From assembly GCF_001598855.1 (NCBI RefSeq), contig NZ_BCZS01000004.1, positions 124,001-188,000 of the forward strand: 64,000 bases of DNA, in the 5' to 3' direction. This DNA comes from Pluralibacter gergoviae ATCC 33028 = NBRC 105706. GTDB lineage: Bacteria > Pseudomonadota > Gammaproteobacteria > Enterobacterales > Enterobacteriaceae. Shown piece after piece: positions 9,026-18,886 of this stretch. A model generated the notes under the pieces. The model had not been told where the DNA came from. It searched no databases and worked only from the letters and a program-made list of their open reading frames with translations. A program made the translations under genes and the position numbers. Each line of letters opens with the position of its first letter. Position 1 is the first letter of the stretch.

Positions 9026-9038
9026 TCGGGGAATAAAG

Positions 9039-9112
9039 TGGAGGCGCGTTCCGGAGTCGAACCGGACTAGACGGATTTGCAATCCGCTACATAACCGCTT
9101 TGCTAACGCGCC
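9039..9112 (-). tRNA. cysT: tRNA-Cys (anticodon GCA)
   Basis: A 74-base tRNA with acceptor stem GGCGCGT/ACGCGCC, encoded CCA and the anticodon loop TTGCAAA. It lies between tRNA-Gly and tRNA-Leu. Confidence 0.96.
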
Positions 9113-9152
9113 TTAAATCTGACATACCCGCCTGCTGCCGATATGTTTAAAC

Positions 9153-9228
<76 letters not shown>

Positions 9229-9378
9229 GTATCAGGTGATTCACTTAATCACTTGATTTCATTACCGTCTGGCAAGCTGTGCTGCCGTTCGATGCGATGC
9301 ATTCTACTTACCTGACGGATTGAGTCAACGATATTTTTCACCACCTTGCATCGTTTGCTGCATTTTACGGCGAAACGA

Positions 9379-9927
9379 TCACTGTTCAAGCAGATCGCCG
9401 CGGGCGGCGTTCAGATACTGCAGCATCGACCACAGCGTCAGTACCGCAGCCACGATAAACAGCGCGATCCCGGCGCCTTCAACCCACTCGTTCGGACGCC
9501 ACAGCATCCACACCAGCGCCGTCATCTGCGCCGTGGTTTTCACTTTGCCGATCCAGGAAACCGCCACGTTGCTGCGCTTGCCCAGCTCCGCCATCCACTC
9601 GCGCAGCGCGGAGATAATGATTTCGCGGCCGATCATGGTCGCGGCCGGCAGGGTTATCCACCACTGGTGATAGTGTTCGACCACCAGCACCATGGCGATG
9701 GCGACCATCACTTTATCGGCCACCGGGTCGAGAAAAGCGCCGAAGCGGGTGCTCTGGTTCCAGCGCCTGGCCAGGTAGCCGTCGAACCAGTCGGTCACGG
9801 CGGCAATGAAAAAGATCAGCGCGCAGAGAAACGGTGCCCAGCTAACAGGCAGATAGAACGCCAGCACGAAAAAAGGGATCAGGATGACGCGAAACAACGT
9901 GAGCAATGTAGGGATATTGAATTGCAT
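9379..9927 (-). CDS. pgsA: Phosphatidylglycerophosphate synthase PgsA
   Basis: A 182-residue inner-membrane enzyme that joins CDP-diacylglycerol and glycerol-3-phosphate to form phosphatidylglycerol phosphate. The CDP-alcohol phosphatidyltransferase motif is complete: DGYLAR, eight residues, G, three residues, D, three residues, D (from about residue 49). Length and sequence follow E. coli PgsA. It lies 55 bases after uvrC in the same direction, as in E. coli, and precedes the tRNA cluster. Confidence 0.96.
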   Translation of the reverse strand: MQFNIPTLLTLFRVILIPFFVLAFYLPVSWAPFLCALIFFIAAVTDWFDGYLARRWNQSTRFGAFLDPVADKVMVAIAMVLVVEHYHQWWITLPAATMIGREIIISALREWMAELGKRSNVAVSWIGKVKTTAQMTALVWMLWRPNEWVEGAGIALFIVAAVLTLWSMLQYLNAARGDLLEQ

Positions 9928-9982
9928 GGCGACGGTAACTATCTGTTGTCAGTAAAATTAGCTCTATGTTGCTACAGAGCCC

Positions 9983-11815
9983 TCAATGTTTCAACGAGTA
10001 GAAGATCTTTTCTGCCAGGCCGTGTGAGATGCCGGGCACTTTGGCAATATCTTCAACGCTCGCTTTCTGTAAACCCTGCAGGCCGCCCATGTACTTGAGC
10101 AGCATCTGCCGCCGCTTCGGCCCCACGCCCTCGATGGTCTCCAGCGCGCTGGTGTTTTTGACCTTCGCGCGCTTTTTACGGTGGCCGCTGATGGCGTGGT
10201 CGTGCGAATCATCGCGGATGTGCTGAATCACGTGCAGCGCCGGCGAGTCCGGCGGCAGGCTGAAGCCCTCCCCTTCCGGCTCGAAAAACAGCGTCTCCAG
10301 ACCGGCTTTGCGGTCGCTGCCTTTCGCCACGCCGAGCAGCAGCGGATGGTGCTTGTCCCAGGGGACGTCGAGTTCGGCAAACACCGCCTTCGCCTGCCCC
10401 AGCTGCCCCTTGCCGCCGTCAATCAGGATGACGTCCGGAATTTTACTCTCTTCGATCGCCTTGCCGTAGCGGCGCCTGAGCACCTGGTTCATCGCCGCGT
10501 AATCATCGCCCGGCGTAATGCCGGTGATATTATAGCGTCGATATTCGGCGCGCAGCGGACCGTTGCTGTCAAACACCACGCAGGAGGCAACGGTCTGCTC
10601 GCCCATGGTGTGGCTGATATCGAAACACTCCATGCGCCGGACCTCCGGCAGCTTCAGCACGGTGGCCAGCGCCTGCAGGCGCTGGGTGATGGTCGACTGC
10701 TGAGAGAGTTTGGTCACCAGCGCCGTCGCGGCGTTGGTGCGCGCCAGCTTCAGGTAGCGGGCGCGATCGCCGCGCGGTTTAGTCTGGATATGGACTTTTC
10801 TTCCGGCAATGGCCGACAGCGAATCGGCCAGCAGGGTTTTATCCCCGAGATTAAAGTCCAGCAGGATCTCGCCGGGCAGCGTGCGCGCCTGGCTGCCCTG
10901 CAGGTAGAACTGGCCGACGAAGGTTTCCACCACTTCGCCCACGTCGGTGCCGCCCGGCACCTTCGGAAAATAGCTGCGGCTGCCGAGCACCTTGCCCTGG
11001 CGGATAAACAGCACGTGAACGCAGGCCATGCCGCTGTCGAAGGCCACGCCGATGACGTCGAGATCGTCGCCGTCGTTGGAGACGAACTGCCGCTCGGTGA
11101 CCCGGCGCACCGCCTGGATCTGATCGCGTATGCGCCCCGCCTCTTCGAAGGCCAGCGCCTGGCTGGCCTGCTCCATCCGGCTGACCAGCATATTCACCAC
11201 CTGCTCATCCTTGCCGGAAAGGAACAGCCGCACGTACTCAACCTGTCGCGCGTACTCCTCTTCGCTGACCAGGCCCGACACGCACGGCCCGAGGCAGCGG
11301 CCAATCTGATACTGCAGGCACGGGCGCGATCGGTTGCGGTAGACGTTGTTCTCACACTGGCGGATGGGGAAGATTTTTTGCAGCAGCGCCAGGGTTTCCC
11401 GCACCGCGTAGCCGTTGGGGAACGGCCCGAAGTACTCCCCTTTCGCGTGCTTGGCCCCGCGATGCATCGCCAGACGCGGATGAGCGTCGGCGCTGAGAAA
11501 AATATAGGGATAAGATTTGTCGTCGCGCAGCAGCACGTTGTAGCGCGGCTGATAGAGCTTAATGTAGTTATGCTCCAGCAGCAGCGCTTCGGTTTCCGTG
11601 TGCGTGACCGTAACGTCGATCTGCGCGATTTGCGCCACCAGCGCCTCGGTTTTTCGCGACGCAAGATTGCTGCGAAAATAGCTGGTAAGGCGCTTTTTCA
11701 GATCTTTGGCTTTGCCGACGTAAATAACCGTACCGCCGGCATCGTACATACGATAGACGCCGGGTTTACTGGTTACTGTCTTAAGAAAGGCTTTTGAATC
11801 AAAGACATCATTCAC
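9983..11815 (-). CDS. uvrC: Excinuclease ABC subunit C
   Basis: A 610-residue nucleotide-excision-repair nuclease that cuts on both sides of lesions held by UvrB. The N-terminal GIY-YIG domain is seen as [21 protein letters not shown] (first 19 residues [19 protein letters not shown] at about 17-35). A UvrB-binding UVR segment lies near residues 205-240, the RNase H-like nuclease in the second half ([23 protein letters not shown]), and tandem helix-hairpin-helix motifs at the end ([16 protein letters not shown]). It overlaps uvrY by four bases, so the two are translationally coupled. Confidence 0.96.
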   Translation of the reverse strand: MNDVFDSKAFLKTVTSKPGVYRMYDAGGTVIYVGKAKDLKKRLTSYFRSNLASRKTEALVAQIAQIDVTVTHTETEALLLEHNYIKLYQPRYNVLLRDDKSYPYIFLSADAHPRLAMHRGAKHAKGEYFGPFPNGYAVRETLALLQKIFPIRQCENNVYRNRSRPCLQYQIGRCLGPCVSGLVSEEEYARQVEYVRLFLSGKDEQVVNMLVSRMEQASQALAFEEAGRIRDQIQAVRRVTERQFVSNDGDDLDVIGVAFDSGMACVHVLFIRQGKVLGSRSYFPKVPGGTDVGEVVETFVGQFYLQGSQARTLPGEILLDFNLGDKTLLADSLSAIAGRKVHIQTKPRGDRARYLKLARTNAATALVTKLSQQSTITQRLQALATVLKLPEVRRMECFDISHTMGEQTVASCVVFDSNGPLRAEYRRYNITGITPGDDYAAMNQVLRRRYGKAIEESKIPDVILIDGGKGQLGQAKAVFAELDVPWDKHHPLLLGVAKGSDRKAGLETLFFEPEGEGFSLPPDSPALHVIQHIRDDSHDHAISGHRKKRAKVKNTSALETIEGVGPKRRQMLLKYMGGLQGLQKASVEDIAKVPGISHGLAEKIFYSLKH

Positions 11816-12468
11816 TGATTTGCTAAGGACTCCGCATTACACAGGCCGTGGCGGATTGCCATGTGGGTCAGCTCGACGTCTCCGTGAATGTTTAGTTTAC
11901 TAAACATACGGTAGCGGTAGCTGTTCACCGTTTTGGGACTGAGATTCAGCTGTTCTGAGATCTCATTCACTTTCTGACCTTTGGTAATCATCAGCATAAT
12001 CTGCAATTCACGTTCAGACAAACTGGCAAACGGCGATTCGGTTTTTTCCGGCTCAATCTGGCTGAGCGCCATCTGCTGAGCAATATCAGAGGCAATATAA
12101 CGCTGGCCGGAGAAGACGGAGCGAATGGCGTTGACCACCTCCTGTGGTGCGGCGCCCTTGCTCAGGTAACCTGAGGCGCCCGCCTGCATCACTTTCGCCG
12201 GCAGCGGATTTTCGGTGTGAACGGTAAGCATAATGACTTTAATACCGGCCGAGGAGCGCGCAATCTTCCGCGTGGCCTCCAGACCGCCGATACCGGGCAT
12301 ATTCATGTCCATCAGCACCACGTCTACGGGGTTCGTGCGGCACCATTTCACCGCATCCTCACCGCAGCTTGCCTCACCGACCACCTTTATACCCTTTATG
12401 TCTTCAAGAATGCGTCGTATCCCTGCGCGCACCAGCTCATGGTCATCAACAAGAAGTACGTTGATCAA
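11812..12468 (-). CDS. uvrY: Response regulator UvrY (BarA partner)
   Basis: A 218-residue FixJ/NarL-type regulator. The receiver domain has acidic residues DD at 8-9, the phospho-acceptor D54 ([10 protein letters not shown]) and the switch lysine in YLSKGAAP. The LuxR-type HTH lies near residues 145-205 ([21 protein letters not shown]). With BarA it activates CsrB/CsrC-type sRNAs and so controls carbon flow and motility. The order uvrY-uvrC-pgsA is conserved. It is transcribed away from yecF across a 447-base AT-rich gap. Confidence 0.95.
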   Translation of the reverse strand: MINVLLVDDHELVRAGIRRILEDIKGIKVVGEASCGEDAVKWCRTNPVDVVLMDMNMPGIGGLEATRKIARSSAGIKVIMLTVHTENPLPAKVMQAGASGYLSKGAAPQEVVNAIRSVFSGQRYIASDIAQQMALSQIEPEKTESPFASLSERELQIMLMITKGQKVNEISEQLNLSPKTVNSYRYRMFSKLNIHGDVELTHMAIRHGLCNAESLANQ

Positions 12469-12915
12469 AGGAATATTCTCCTGAATAGGGATAACGCTAA
12501 CTGCCTCTTAATTCTTAACATACTAACGGTTTTTAACGTAACTTTAAAAGATAAAAAATTGACCTATCAAAATTTTACGGTTTTTTCTGGAAATTAAGTA
12601 GTAGTTATAAGGAAATCATCACATAACTGTGAGGCGCCGCAACTCTGGTTAAAAAGTACAGTTTCTGAATGTCGTCAAAAAAACATAATTATGCGTAGAT
12701 GCTAAATAGTTAATTAAATATGTAACAATAATTAACCCTACGATCGTCATTGTACCAAAAAGGTAAATGGTAAGTTAAAACAATTAATGCTCATCGGACA
12801 ACCAGGACAAAGAGAACAAAAATCAGACGCTGCTTTTTTATCAGGCCTTTGTGATATACTGCGCGCCCCTAAAAGCGAAACCGCGCCCGTGCGCAAAGAT
12901 TAAACGAGGAAATAG
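12469..12915. other. AT-rich intergenic region between uvrY and yecF
   Basis: No open frame of interest is seen. It should hold the divergent promoters of uvrY and yecF. A TATACT at 12855-12860 is a good -10 candidate for yecF, about 55 bases before its start; its -35 is weak. The AT-rich middle (about 12530-12790) is much lower in GC than its neighbours and may be a nucleoid-protein target. Confidence 0.45.
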
Positions 12916-13140
12916 ATGAGCACTCCCGATTTTTCTGCTGCAGAGAATAATCAAGATCTGACCCAGGAAGTTGATTGCATCAAGGCGCTGATGGCGCTGA
13001 TGCTGCAGGCGATGGGCCAGGCCGACGCCGGGCGCGTGATTGTTAAGATGGAAAAGCAGATCGCGCAGATGGAAGATGAAGCCCAGGCAGCGGCATTCTC
13101 CAGTACCGTTAAGCAGATCAAGCAGGCTTATCGCCAGTAA
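12916..13140 (+). CDS. yecF: Small conserved protein YecF (DUF2594)
   Basis: A 74-residue cytoplasmic protein with the family features [18 protein letters not shown] and [15 protein letters not shown]. It is probably helical. Its function is unknown. The ATG at 12916 follows ACGAGGAAATAG. It lies between uvrY and sdiA and converges on sdiA, as in E. coli. Confidence 0.88.
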   Translation: MSTPDFSAAENNQDLTQEVDCIKALMALMLQAMGQADAGRVIVKMEKQIAQMEDEAQAAAFSSTVKQIKQAYRQ

Positions 13141-13177
13141 TGATTAACCGGTCGCGTCCTGCGGCCGGCGCTTTCCC

Positions 13178-13897
13178 TCATATAAGCCCTATCGCCGCCG
13201 CGTAGCAGGCCACCTGCGTTTTGTTTGGCGCATTAAACTTCTTCTGCATATTCTTCTGGTGAAAATTCACCGTATTCTCCGAAATCGACAGGATCAGGGC
13301 GATCTCCGCCGAGGTTTTGCCTTCCGCCGTCCACTTGAGGATCTCCAGCTCGCGCTTGCTGAACTTCATCTCCGGCATCATCACCTGCTCGTCCTCAAGG
13401 CGCAGCAGCGTGGCCATACTGAGATCGGCCAGCGTCTGAATACGCAGTTGCTGTTCTTCGTTGCTGAAGGCGCCCCGCTCGGTGTCGCGGGAGAGCGACA
13501 GGTAGCCCAGCGCCCGGTTGGGCAGCACCAGGCAGTGGGTCACGCCCTGACGCAGGCCGTGATCGCGGGCGGCGTCCCAGAACGCCGGCGTATCCACAAA
13601 CAGCTTATCGTCCCAGACCAGATAGCCGGAGTGCATATTCTCAGGCTTAAGGACCGGGTCGATAGCAAAGTAATTTTCCGCCTGATAGCACGCCACCCAG
13701 GCCTCGGGATAGGTGGTTTTCAGACTGAACTTCGGCCGGGTGAAGGGCACCGGATGGCGTACGCAGAGCGCGTACCAGTCATAGGCCATCTCGCCGGCCT
13801 GCTGCTGAAGGATGCGGAAGATTTGCTCACTGTCGGTGACGCCCTGAAACTCCTGCAGCATTTTGCGCCGCCAGCGTAAAAACTCAATACCCCACAT
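13178..13897 (-). CDS. sdiA: LuxR-type quorum-sensing regulator SdiA
   Basis: A 239-residue regulator (E. coli SdiA is 240). The N-terminal autoinducer-binding domain contains YDWYALCVRHPVPFTRPK and WVACYQAENYFAIDP, with the conserved Trp/Tyr/Asp of acyl-homoserine-lactone receptors. The C-terminal HTH (FSKRELEILKWTAEGKTSAEI then NTVNFHQKNMQKK) is nearly identical to E. coli. No luxI gene is present nearby, so it probably senses signals made by other species. The start aligns with the E. coli N-terminus (WRRKML). Confidence 0.94.
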   Translation of the reverse strand: MWGIEFLRWRRKMLQEFQGVTDSEQIFRILQQQAGEMAYDWYALCVRHPVPFTRPKFSLKTTYPEAWVACYQAENYFAIDPVLKPENMHSGYLVWDDKLFVDTPAFWDAARDHGLRQGVTHCLVLPNRALGYLSLSRDTERGAFSNEEQQLRIQTLADLSMATLLRLEDEQVMMPEMKFSKRELEILKWTAEGKTSAEIALILSISENTVNFHQKNMQKKFNAPNKTQVACYAAAIGLI

Positions 13898-14017
13898 AGC
13901 AATGAGAAACCCCTGAAAAATTGATTCAGTGAATGTATCAAATTAACACATAAGAAGTATTTATATTTAGAATATTATTTTTTATGTATTGCGGCCGGAG
14001 ACCCGGCCGCCGGGGGG

Positions 14018-14770
14018 TTACTGGGCCAGAAACTTCTCAAGAAACTGGCGGGTGCGGGGCTGCTGCGGGTTAGCAAACAGCGTCCGGGCGTCGCCCTGCT
14101 CGACGATGCGCCCCTGATCCATAAAAATAGCCCGGTCCGCCACGTCGCGGGCGAAGCTCATTTCATGAGTGACGATAACCATCGTCCGCTTCTCCAGCGC
14201 CAGCTGACGAATGGTGTTCAGCACCTCGCCCACCAGCTCGGGATCGAGCGCCGAAGTCGGCTCATCAAACAGGATCACGTCCGGGCGCATGGCCAGCGCC
14301 CGCGCTATCGCCACCCGCTGCTGCTGACCGCCGGAGAGGCGCCGCGGATAGCTTGTCTCTTTGCCGGTCAGCCCCACTTTCGCCAGCAGCTCGCGGGCGC
14401 GGGCCGAGGCCTCCGCCCGGCTTTCGCCTTTGACGATCACCGGCCCCTCAATCACGTTATCCAGCACCGTGCGGTGCGGAAAGAGGTTGAAGTTCTGAAA
14501 CACGAAGCCGACGTGCTGGCGCAGGCGCCGGATAGCCGCCTTCTGCTTGCCGAGCGGCCGGGCGGCGTCGATAGTAATGTCGCCAACGCGGATAGTGCCG
14601 CTCTCGGGCTGCTCCAGCAGGTTAATGCTGCGCAGCAGCGTGGTTTTACCGGAACCGCTGGGGCCGATAATCGCCACCACTTCGCCCTCGTTGACCTGCA
14701 GATCGATGCCGTGCAGCACCGTCTGGCCGTGAAACTTTTTCACCAGTTTACTGACGTCAATTGCACTCAT
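14018..14770 (-). CDS. tcyN: L-cystine ABC transporter ATP-binding protein TcyN
   Basis: A 250-residue ATPase formerly called YecC. Walker A is GPSGSGKTT, the signature is LSGGQQQR, Walker B is VILFDEPTS, and the switch histidine is in VIVTHEM. It powers cystine (and diaminopimelate) uptake with TcyL and TcyJ. It overlaps tcyL by four bases, so the genes are co-translated. The order tcyJ-dcyD-tcyL-tcyN is as in E. coli. Confidence 0.94.
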   Translation of the reverse strand: MSAIDVSKLVKKFHGQTVLHGIDLQVNEGEVVAIIGPSGSGKTTLLRSINLLEQPESGTIRVGDITIDAARPLGKQKAAIRRLRQHVGFVFQNFNLFPHRTVLDNVIEGPVIVKGESRAEASARARELLAKVGLTGKETSYPRRLSGGQQQRVAIARALAMRPDVILFDEPTSALDPELVGEVLNTIRQLALEKRTMVIVTHEMSFARDVADRAIFMDQGRIVEQGDARTLFANPQQPRTRQFLEKFLAQ

Positions 14771-15435
14771 TTCGGATCGCGCTCCTGGCGGTTCAGCCGG
14801 TTCTCAAAATAGTTTTGCAGGGCGGAGAGTACCGTCGCCATGATCCAGTAGATCAGCGACGCCGCGAGGTACATGGTGAACACTTCCAGGGTGCGGGAGG
14901 TGATCAGCTGCGCCTGGCGGAACAGCTCCGGCACCTGAATGGTGGCCGCCAGCGACGTATCCTTCACGAGGCTGATAAAGCTGTTGGAGAGCGGCGGCAG
15001 CGCCACCCGCGCCGCCTGCGGCAGAATGGCCCGGCGCATCGTCTGCCAGGGGGTCATGCCGATACTGGCCGCCGCCTCCCACTGTCCCTTATCAATAGAT
15101 GAAATTGCCGCGCGCAGCGTCTCCGCCGCGTAGGCGGCGGTGTTCAGCGACAGGCCGATCATCGCCGCCGGAATGGGATCCAGCTCGATGCCGAACTGCG
15201 GCAGGCCGTAGTAAATCATAAACAGCTGGGCGATAAGCGGCGTGCCGCGAAAGACCGAGATATAGAAGCGCGCCAGCCAGCGCAGCGGCGCCACCGGCGA
15301 AATGCGCATCAGCGCCAGCGCGAAGCCCAGAATCAGGCCAAAAAACATCCCGCCGATGCTGAGCTGGAGGGTAAATACCGCCCCCTTCAGCAGAAACGGC
15401 AGCGAGTCGATGACCAGTTGAATACTTTCTTGCAT
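14767..15435 (-). CDS. tcyL: L-cystine ABC transporter permease TcyL
   Basis: A 222-residue inner-membrane permease formerly called YecS. It has about five hydrophobic helices and the polar amino acid permease signature (FYISVFRGTPLIAQLFMIYYG, then AAYAAETLRAAISSIDKGQWEAA with the EAA loop that contacts the ATPase). It begins 14 bases after dcyD and overlaps tcyN. Confidence 0.94.
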   Translation of the reverse strand: MQESIQLVIDSLPFLLKGAVFTLQLSIGGMFFGLILGFALALMRISPVAPLRWLARFYISVFRGTPLIAQLFMIYYGLPQFGIELDPIPAAMIGLSLNTAAYAAETLRAAISSIDKGQWEAAASIGMTPWQTMRRAILPQAARVALPPLSNSFISLVKDTSLAATIQVPELFRQAQLITSRTLEVFTMYLAASLIYWIMATVLSALQNYFENRLNRQERDPK

Positions 15436-15449
15436 CGGTTAAGTTCTTA

Positions 15450-16436
15450 TTAAACGTGAGGATGATAGGCGAACAGCGCCGGGGCGCCGCCGGTGTGGAC
15501 AAACAGGATAGGTCCTTCATCCTTAAAGCGTTTCTGGCTAATGCCGTCGATAAGCCCGGCCATCGCCTTGCCGGTGTAGACCGGGTCGAGCAGGATCCCC
15601 TCCAGCTGCGCCAGCAGCTTCACCGCCTCCATGCCCGCGTCGTTCGGCGTGCCGTAGCCCGGCGCGAAGTAGTCGTCCCACAGCGTGATGTCCGCCCGGG
15701 CCTGCAGCTCAAGGCTCTGCGCCAGCGCCTGCTGGATGGCGACGACCTTCGGCTTCTGCGCTTCGACGCTGCGCGACACGGTCACGCCGATCAGTTCAGC
15801 CTGCGGCATCAGCTGTTCGAGGCCGACCGCCAGCCCGGCGTGAGTGCCCGCGCTGCCGGAGGCCACCACCACCGAGGAGATCGCGACCGCCCCCTCACAC
15901 TGTTGGGCAATTTCCTGGGCGCTTTCGACGTAGCCCAGCGCGCCGAGGGCGTTAGAGCCGCCCACCGGGATCGTATACGGACGGAAGCCCTGCGCTTCGA
16001 GGCGGGTGGCCAGTTCACCGAGCTGGGCCTGCGGATCGGTGAGGGCGTCGCACATCTCCACCTGAGCGTTAAACAGATCCAGCAGCAGGCGGTTGCCGTT
16101 GGTCAGGTAGTTTTCAGCGGTCGTGCCGATGGGATTCTCCAGCAGCGCCACGCAGTGCAGGCCGAGCTTTGCCGCCACCGCCGCCGTCTGGCGAACGTGG
16201 TTAGACTGAATGGCGCCGGCGGTGACCAGCGTGTCCGCACCTTCGCGCAGGGCGTCCGCCGCCAGAAATTCGAGCTTGCGCAGCTTGTTACCGCCGAGCG
16301 CAATGGGCGTGACGTCGTCACGTTTGATGAAGATGTCGCGGCCGAGGTGATCGGAAAGACGCGGCAGGTACTCCAGCGGCGTCGGCGCGCCGATCAGTTC
16401 CAGTCTGGGAAAGCGTGAAAGGTTAAGCAGTGACAT
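15450..16436 (-). CDS. dcyD: D-cysteine desulfhydrase DcyD
   Basis: A 328-residue PLP enzyme that converts D-cysteine to pyruvate, sulfide and ammonia. The PLP lysine is K51 in [12 protein letters not shown]. The phosphate-binding loop is seen as [12 protein letters not shown]. Length and sequence follow E. coli DcyD. It sits inside the cystine transporter operon, so imported D-cystine-derived sulfur can be used or detoxified. Confidence 0.94.
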   Translation of the reverse strand: MSLLNLSRFPRLELIGAPTPLEYLPRLSDHLGRDIFIKRDDVTPIALGGNKLRKLEFLAADALREGADTLVTAGAIQSNHVRQTAAVAAKLGLHCVALLENPIGTTAENYLTNGNRLLLDLFNAQVEMCDALTDPQAQLGELATRLEAQGFRPYTIPVGGSNALGALGYVESAQEIAQQCEGAVAISSVVVASGSAGTHAGLAVGLEQLMPQAELIGVTVSRSVEAQKPKVVAIQQALAQSLELQARADITLWDDYFAPGYGTPNDAGMEAVKLLAQLEGILLDPVYTGKAMAGLIDGISQKRFKDEGPILFVHTGGAPALFAYHPHV

Positions 16437-16483
16437 AGCACCTCCTGTTTTTTGCCTTATTATGCACCCGGTTGCAGCGAAAT

Positions 16484-16510
16484 AAAAAAGGTGCCGCAGT
16501 GGGCACCCTT
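16484..16510 (-). terminator. Terminator after tcyJ
   Basis: On the minus strand GGTGCC-N6-GGCACC is followed by CTTTTTTATT. It lies 21 bases beyond the tcyJ stop and before dcyD, so tcyJ may be partly uncoupled from the genes after it. Confidence 0.75.
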
Positions 16511-16530
16511 AATAGTGGCTGGCGAAGCGG

Positions 16531-17331
16531 TTATTTGGTCACGTCTGCGCCAAACCACTTCTCGGACAGCGCCTTCAGGCTGCCGTCTTTCTGCATCGCC
16601 GCGATGGCGTCGTCCACCGCCTTCAGCAGATCTTCGTTACCCTTGCGCAGCGCCACGCCTGACTCCAGTCGGGAGAACGCCGGGCCGGCAACCGCCAGCG
16701 TATTGTTGGTCTTCTTCACCAGATCCAGCGCCGCCAGGCGGTCAACCAGAATGGCGTCGATGCGGCCAACGCGCAGATCCTGATACTTGGTCGGATCGTC
16801 GTCGTAGGTGCGGACGTCAACGCCCTGCACGTTCTGGCGCAGCCACTCTTCGTAGTTGGTGCCCAGACCCACGCCCACTTTTTTGCCCTTCAGGTCCTCG
16901 GGCTTCTTGATGGTGTCTTCATTGCCCTTTTTCACCAGCGCCTGGACGCCGGAGACGGTGTACGGCGTGGAGAAGTCATACTTCTTCTTGCGCACGTCGG
17001 AGATGGTGACCTGGTTAATCACCACGTCGATGCGCTTGGCGTCCAGCGAGGCCAGCATACCGTCCCACTTGGTCGGCTTGAGGTCGGCCTTCACGCCGAG
17101 GTGCTGGGCCAGCTCCTGAGCAAACTCCACTTCAAAGCCGGTCAGCTTGCCGTCGTCGCCCTGGTAGCTGAACGGCGGATAGGTGCCTTCCAGCCCGACG
17201 CGCAGCGTGCCGCGCTCTTTAACCTGGTTAAGCAGATTGTCGGCGGCGAAGCTCTGTACGCTCACGCCCGCCGCGAAAACCATCGCCATCATTCCCATCA
17301 GAGCCCGACGGCCCGGAAGTGCTAATTTCAT
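16531..17331 (-). CDS. tcyJ: Cystine-binding periplasmic protein TcyJ (FliY)
   Basis: A 266-residue solute-binding protein with a signal peptide ending near SFA-ADN. The family 3 amino-acid-binding signature is in TGFEVEFAQELAQHLG. Ligand-contact segments RVGLEGTYPPFSY and VVINQVTISDVRKKKY are present. It delivers cystine to TcyL/TcyN. It is encoded between fliZ and dcyD, which gave it the older name FliY although it is not a flagellar part. Confidence 0.94.
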   Translation of the reverse strand: MKLALPGRRALMGMMAMVFAAGVSVQSFAADNLLNQVKERGTLRVGLEGTYPPFSYQGDDGKLTGFEVEFAQELAQHLGVKADLKPTKWDGMLASLDAKRIDVVINQVTISDVRKKKYDFSTPYTVSGVQALVKKGNEDTIKKPEDLKGKKVGVGLGTNYEEWLRQNVQGVDVRTYDDDPTKYQDLRVGRIDAILVDRLAALDLVKKTNNTLAVAGPAFSRLESGVALRKGNEDLLKAVDDAIAAMQKDGSLKALSEKWFGADVTK

Positions 17332-17417
17332 TACGCCCCCAATAAGGTCAATGTTTTGAGCAGTGTAAGACCATTCGCCGCCGCAGCTTAGTTCGTTACG
17401 TTACATATTATTCTTTT

Positions 17418-17954
17418 TTAATATAACTCCGACGATGCTGCGCTTACCGGCTTATCGGATGCGGTAGCGGGGCGCATAAACTGCGCGTATTTTCGCAGCG
17501 CGATGCGGTAGTTATTGGTGCTGGTGGGCGGCAGCCAGCGGGCGAGCGATTCGTCCGGATTGTCCGCCAGCAGGGCCGGATCGACGTTGTTAGCGCTGAG
17601 GTACTCCCCGAGCCGGCGCAGGCGCACCACGTACTCGCGCACCGTGCCAGGGCTCATATCGGTCTGCTCAAACAGATAGCGCTTGAAGCCGATGATATCG
17701 AAGAAGCCGCTGCGGGTTTTGCAGTGCAGATCGCCGCAGAAGCGGCACAGGGCGGTCCAGCGCGGGCGCTCGGCCGCCCACTGCGCATCGTCCATCAGGG
17801 TATCCAGCCGGGAAATGGCGAGTTTATTAATGATTTCGCCATCGCGCACCAGCGTAATGCGGTCCAGCGCTTTGCCGCAGTGGGCGCAGCGGATCTGGGT
17901 ATGCTTAAAGTCTTTGAGGTAGCGGCTCAGCGGCCGTTTTTTTGCTATGTGCAC
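17418..17954 (-). CDS. fliZ: FlhDC-opposing regulator FliZ, GTG start
   Basis: A 178-residue DNA-binding regulator that links motility to repression of RpoS-type and curli genes. The body matches E. coli FliZ: RPLSRYLKDFKHTQ, CRFCGDLHCKTRSGFFDIIGF, MSPGTVREYVVRLRRLG and TSTNNYRIALRKY. No ATG exists at the right place; the GTG at 17954 aligns with the third residue of E. coli FliZ and has AGGA just before it. The unbroken upstream frame is an overlap with the end of fliA and is not conserved. It is co-transcribed with fliA 44 bases upstream. Confidence 0.9.
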   Translation of the reverse strand: MHIAKKRPLSRYLKDFKHTQIRCAHCGKALDRITLVRDGEIINKLAISRLDTLMDDAQWAAERPRWTALCRFCGDLHCKTRSGFFDIIGFKRYLFEQTDMSPGTVREYVVRLRRLGEYLSANNVDPALLADNPDESLARWLPPTSTNNYRIALRKYAQFMRPATASDKPVSAASSELY

Positions 17955-17998
17955 TGTCCTGAAACTCCCGTTGTGTGATGAACACCAGGAGAGACAGA

Positions 17999-18730
17999 CT
18001 AGTTGTCGTCCTGGTAGCGCCCGAGTTTGGTCCTCAGCCGCTTGATGGCCTGGCTGTGCAGCTGGCTGACGCGCGACTCCCCCACTTCCAGCACGGCGCC
18101 GATCTCTTTGAGGTTCAGCTCCTCCTGGTAGTAGAGGGTCAGCACCAGCTGCTCGCGCTCGGGCAGCGCCTGAATGGCCTCTATCACCCGCTGGCGCAGG
18201 CTGCTCTCCAGCAGCTGCTGCAGCGGATTCTCCCGCTGGGCCGCCTCGGTCACCGGCTCGATGCTGTCGCCGTGCTCGTCGCGGAACTCGTCCCACGAGA
18301 AGAGCTGGCTGTTATTGGTATCAAGCAGCATCTGGCGATACTCCTCCACCGGCACGCCGAGCCGCTGCGCCACTTCCGTTTCCGTGGCGTTGCGCCCAAG
18401 CTCCTGCTCCAGCTGCCCTATCGCCTGCGCCACTTCCCGGGCGTTGCGCCGCACGCTGCGCGGCGCCCAGTCCCGGCTGCGCAGCTCGTCGAGCATCGCC
18501 CCGCGAATGCGCTGCACTGCGTAGGTGGTAAACGCCGTGCCCTGCAGGGCGTCATAGCGCTCCACGGCGCTGAGCAGGCCAATGCCGCCCGCCTGCAGCA
18601 GATCGTCCAGCTCTACGCTTGCGGGCAGCCGCACCTGCAGGCGCAGCGCTTCGTGCCGCACCAGGGGAATGTAGCGCTGCCACAGCGAGTGTTTATCCAT
18701 TACACCGTCCGCGGTGTAGAGTGATGGCAT
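17999..18730 (-). CDS. fliA: Flagellar sigma factor FliA (sigma-28)
   Basis: A 243-residue sigma factor for late flagellar and chemotaxis genes. Region 2 is seen as DLLQAGGIGLLSAVERYD and GTAFTTYAVQRIRGAMLDELR, and region 4 as LPEREQLVLTLYYQEELNLKEIG followed by the HTH ESRVSQLHSQAIKRLR. The N-terminus SLYTADGVMDKHSLWQRY aligns with E. coli from its first residue. The matching promoters are present upstream of fliC and fliD. Confidence 0.96.
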   Translation of the reverse strand: MPSLYTADGVMDKHSLWQRYIPLVRHEALRLQVRLPASVELDDLLQAGGIGLLSAVERYDALQGTAFTTYAVQRIRGAMLDELRSRDWAPRSVRRNAREVAQAIGQLEQELGRNATETEVAQRLGVPVEEYRQMLLDTNNSQLFSWDEFRDEHGDSIEPVTEAAQRENPLQQLLESSLRQRVIEAIQALPEREQLVLTLYYQEELNLKEIGAVLEVGESRVSQLHSQAIKRLRTKLGRYQDDN

Positions 18731-18755
18731 GGTAAACGGCCCTGCGGTAGTTAAG

Positions 18756-18782
18756 TTATCGGCACAATTATCCGTTTCTACA
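18756..18782 (-). promoter_or_regulatory. Possible FliA-dependent promoter of fliAZ
   Basis: On the minus strand GCCGATAA at 18763-18756 is a perfect sigma-28 -10. Eleven bases away TGTAGAAA (18782-18775) is only a partial -35. It lies 26 bases before the fliA start. FliA autoactivation is established in E. coli. Confidence 0.55.
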
Positions 18783-18849
18783 GCGCTTTTAATGGCTGGA
18801 ATAGTGGCGAAAAGGTGGGGTTATTTGGGGGGTTAGCTTTGGGGAAAAG

Positions 18850-18873
18850 AAACCCCGCCGGCGGCGGGGTTGA
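18850..18873 (-). terminator. Terminator of fliC
   Basis: On the minus strand AACCCCGCC-GCC-GGCGGGGTT is followed by TCTTTTCC. It lies 15 bases after the fliC stop. Confidence 0.82.
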
Positions 18874-18886
18874 GTAGCGCGAGCAA

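Noticed and set aside
10181-11797. A long plus-strand frame opposite uvrC
   Set aside because: UvrC on the minus strand is unmistakable; the opposite frame shows no family features.
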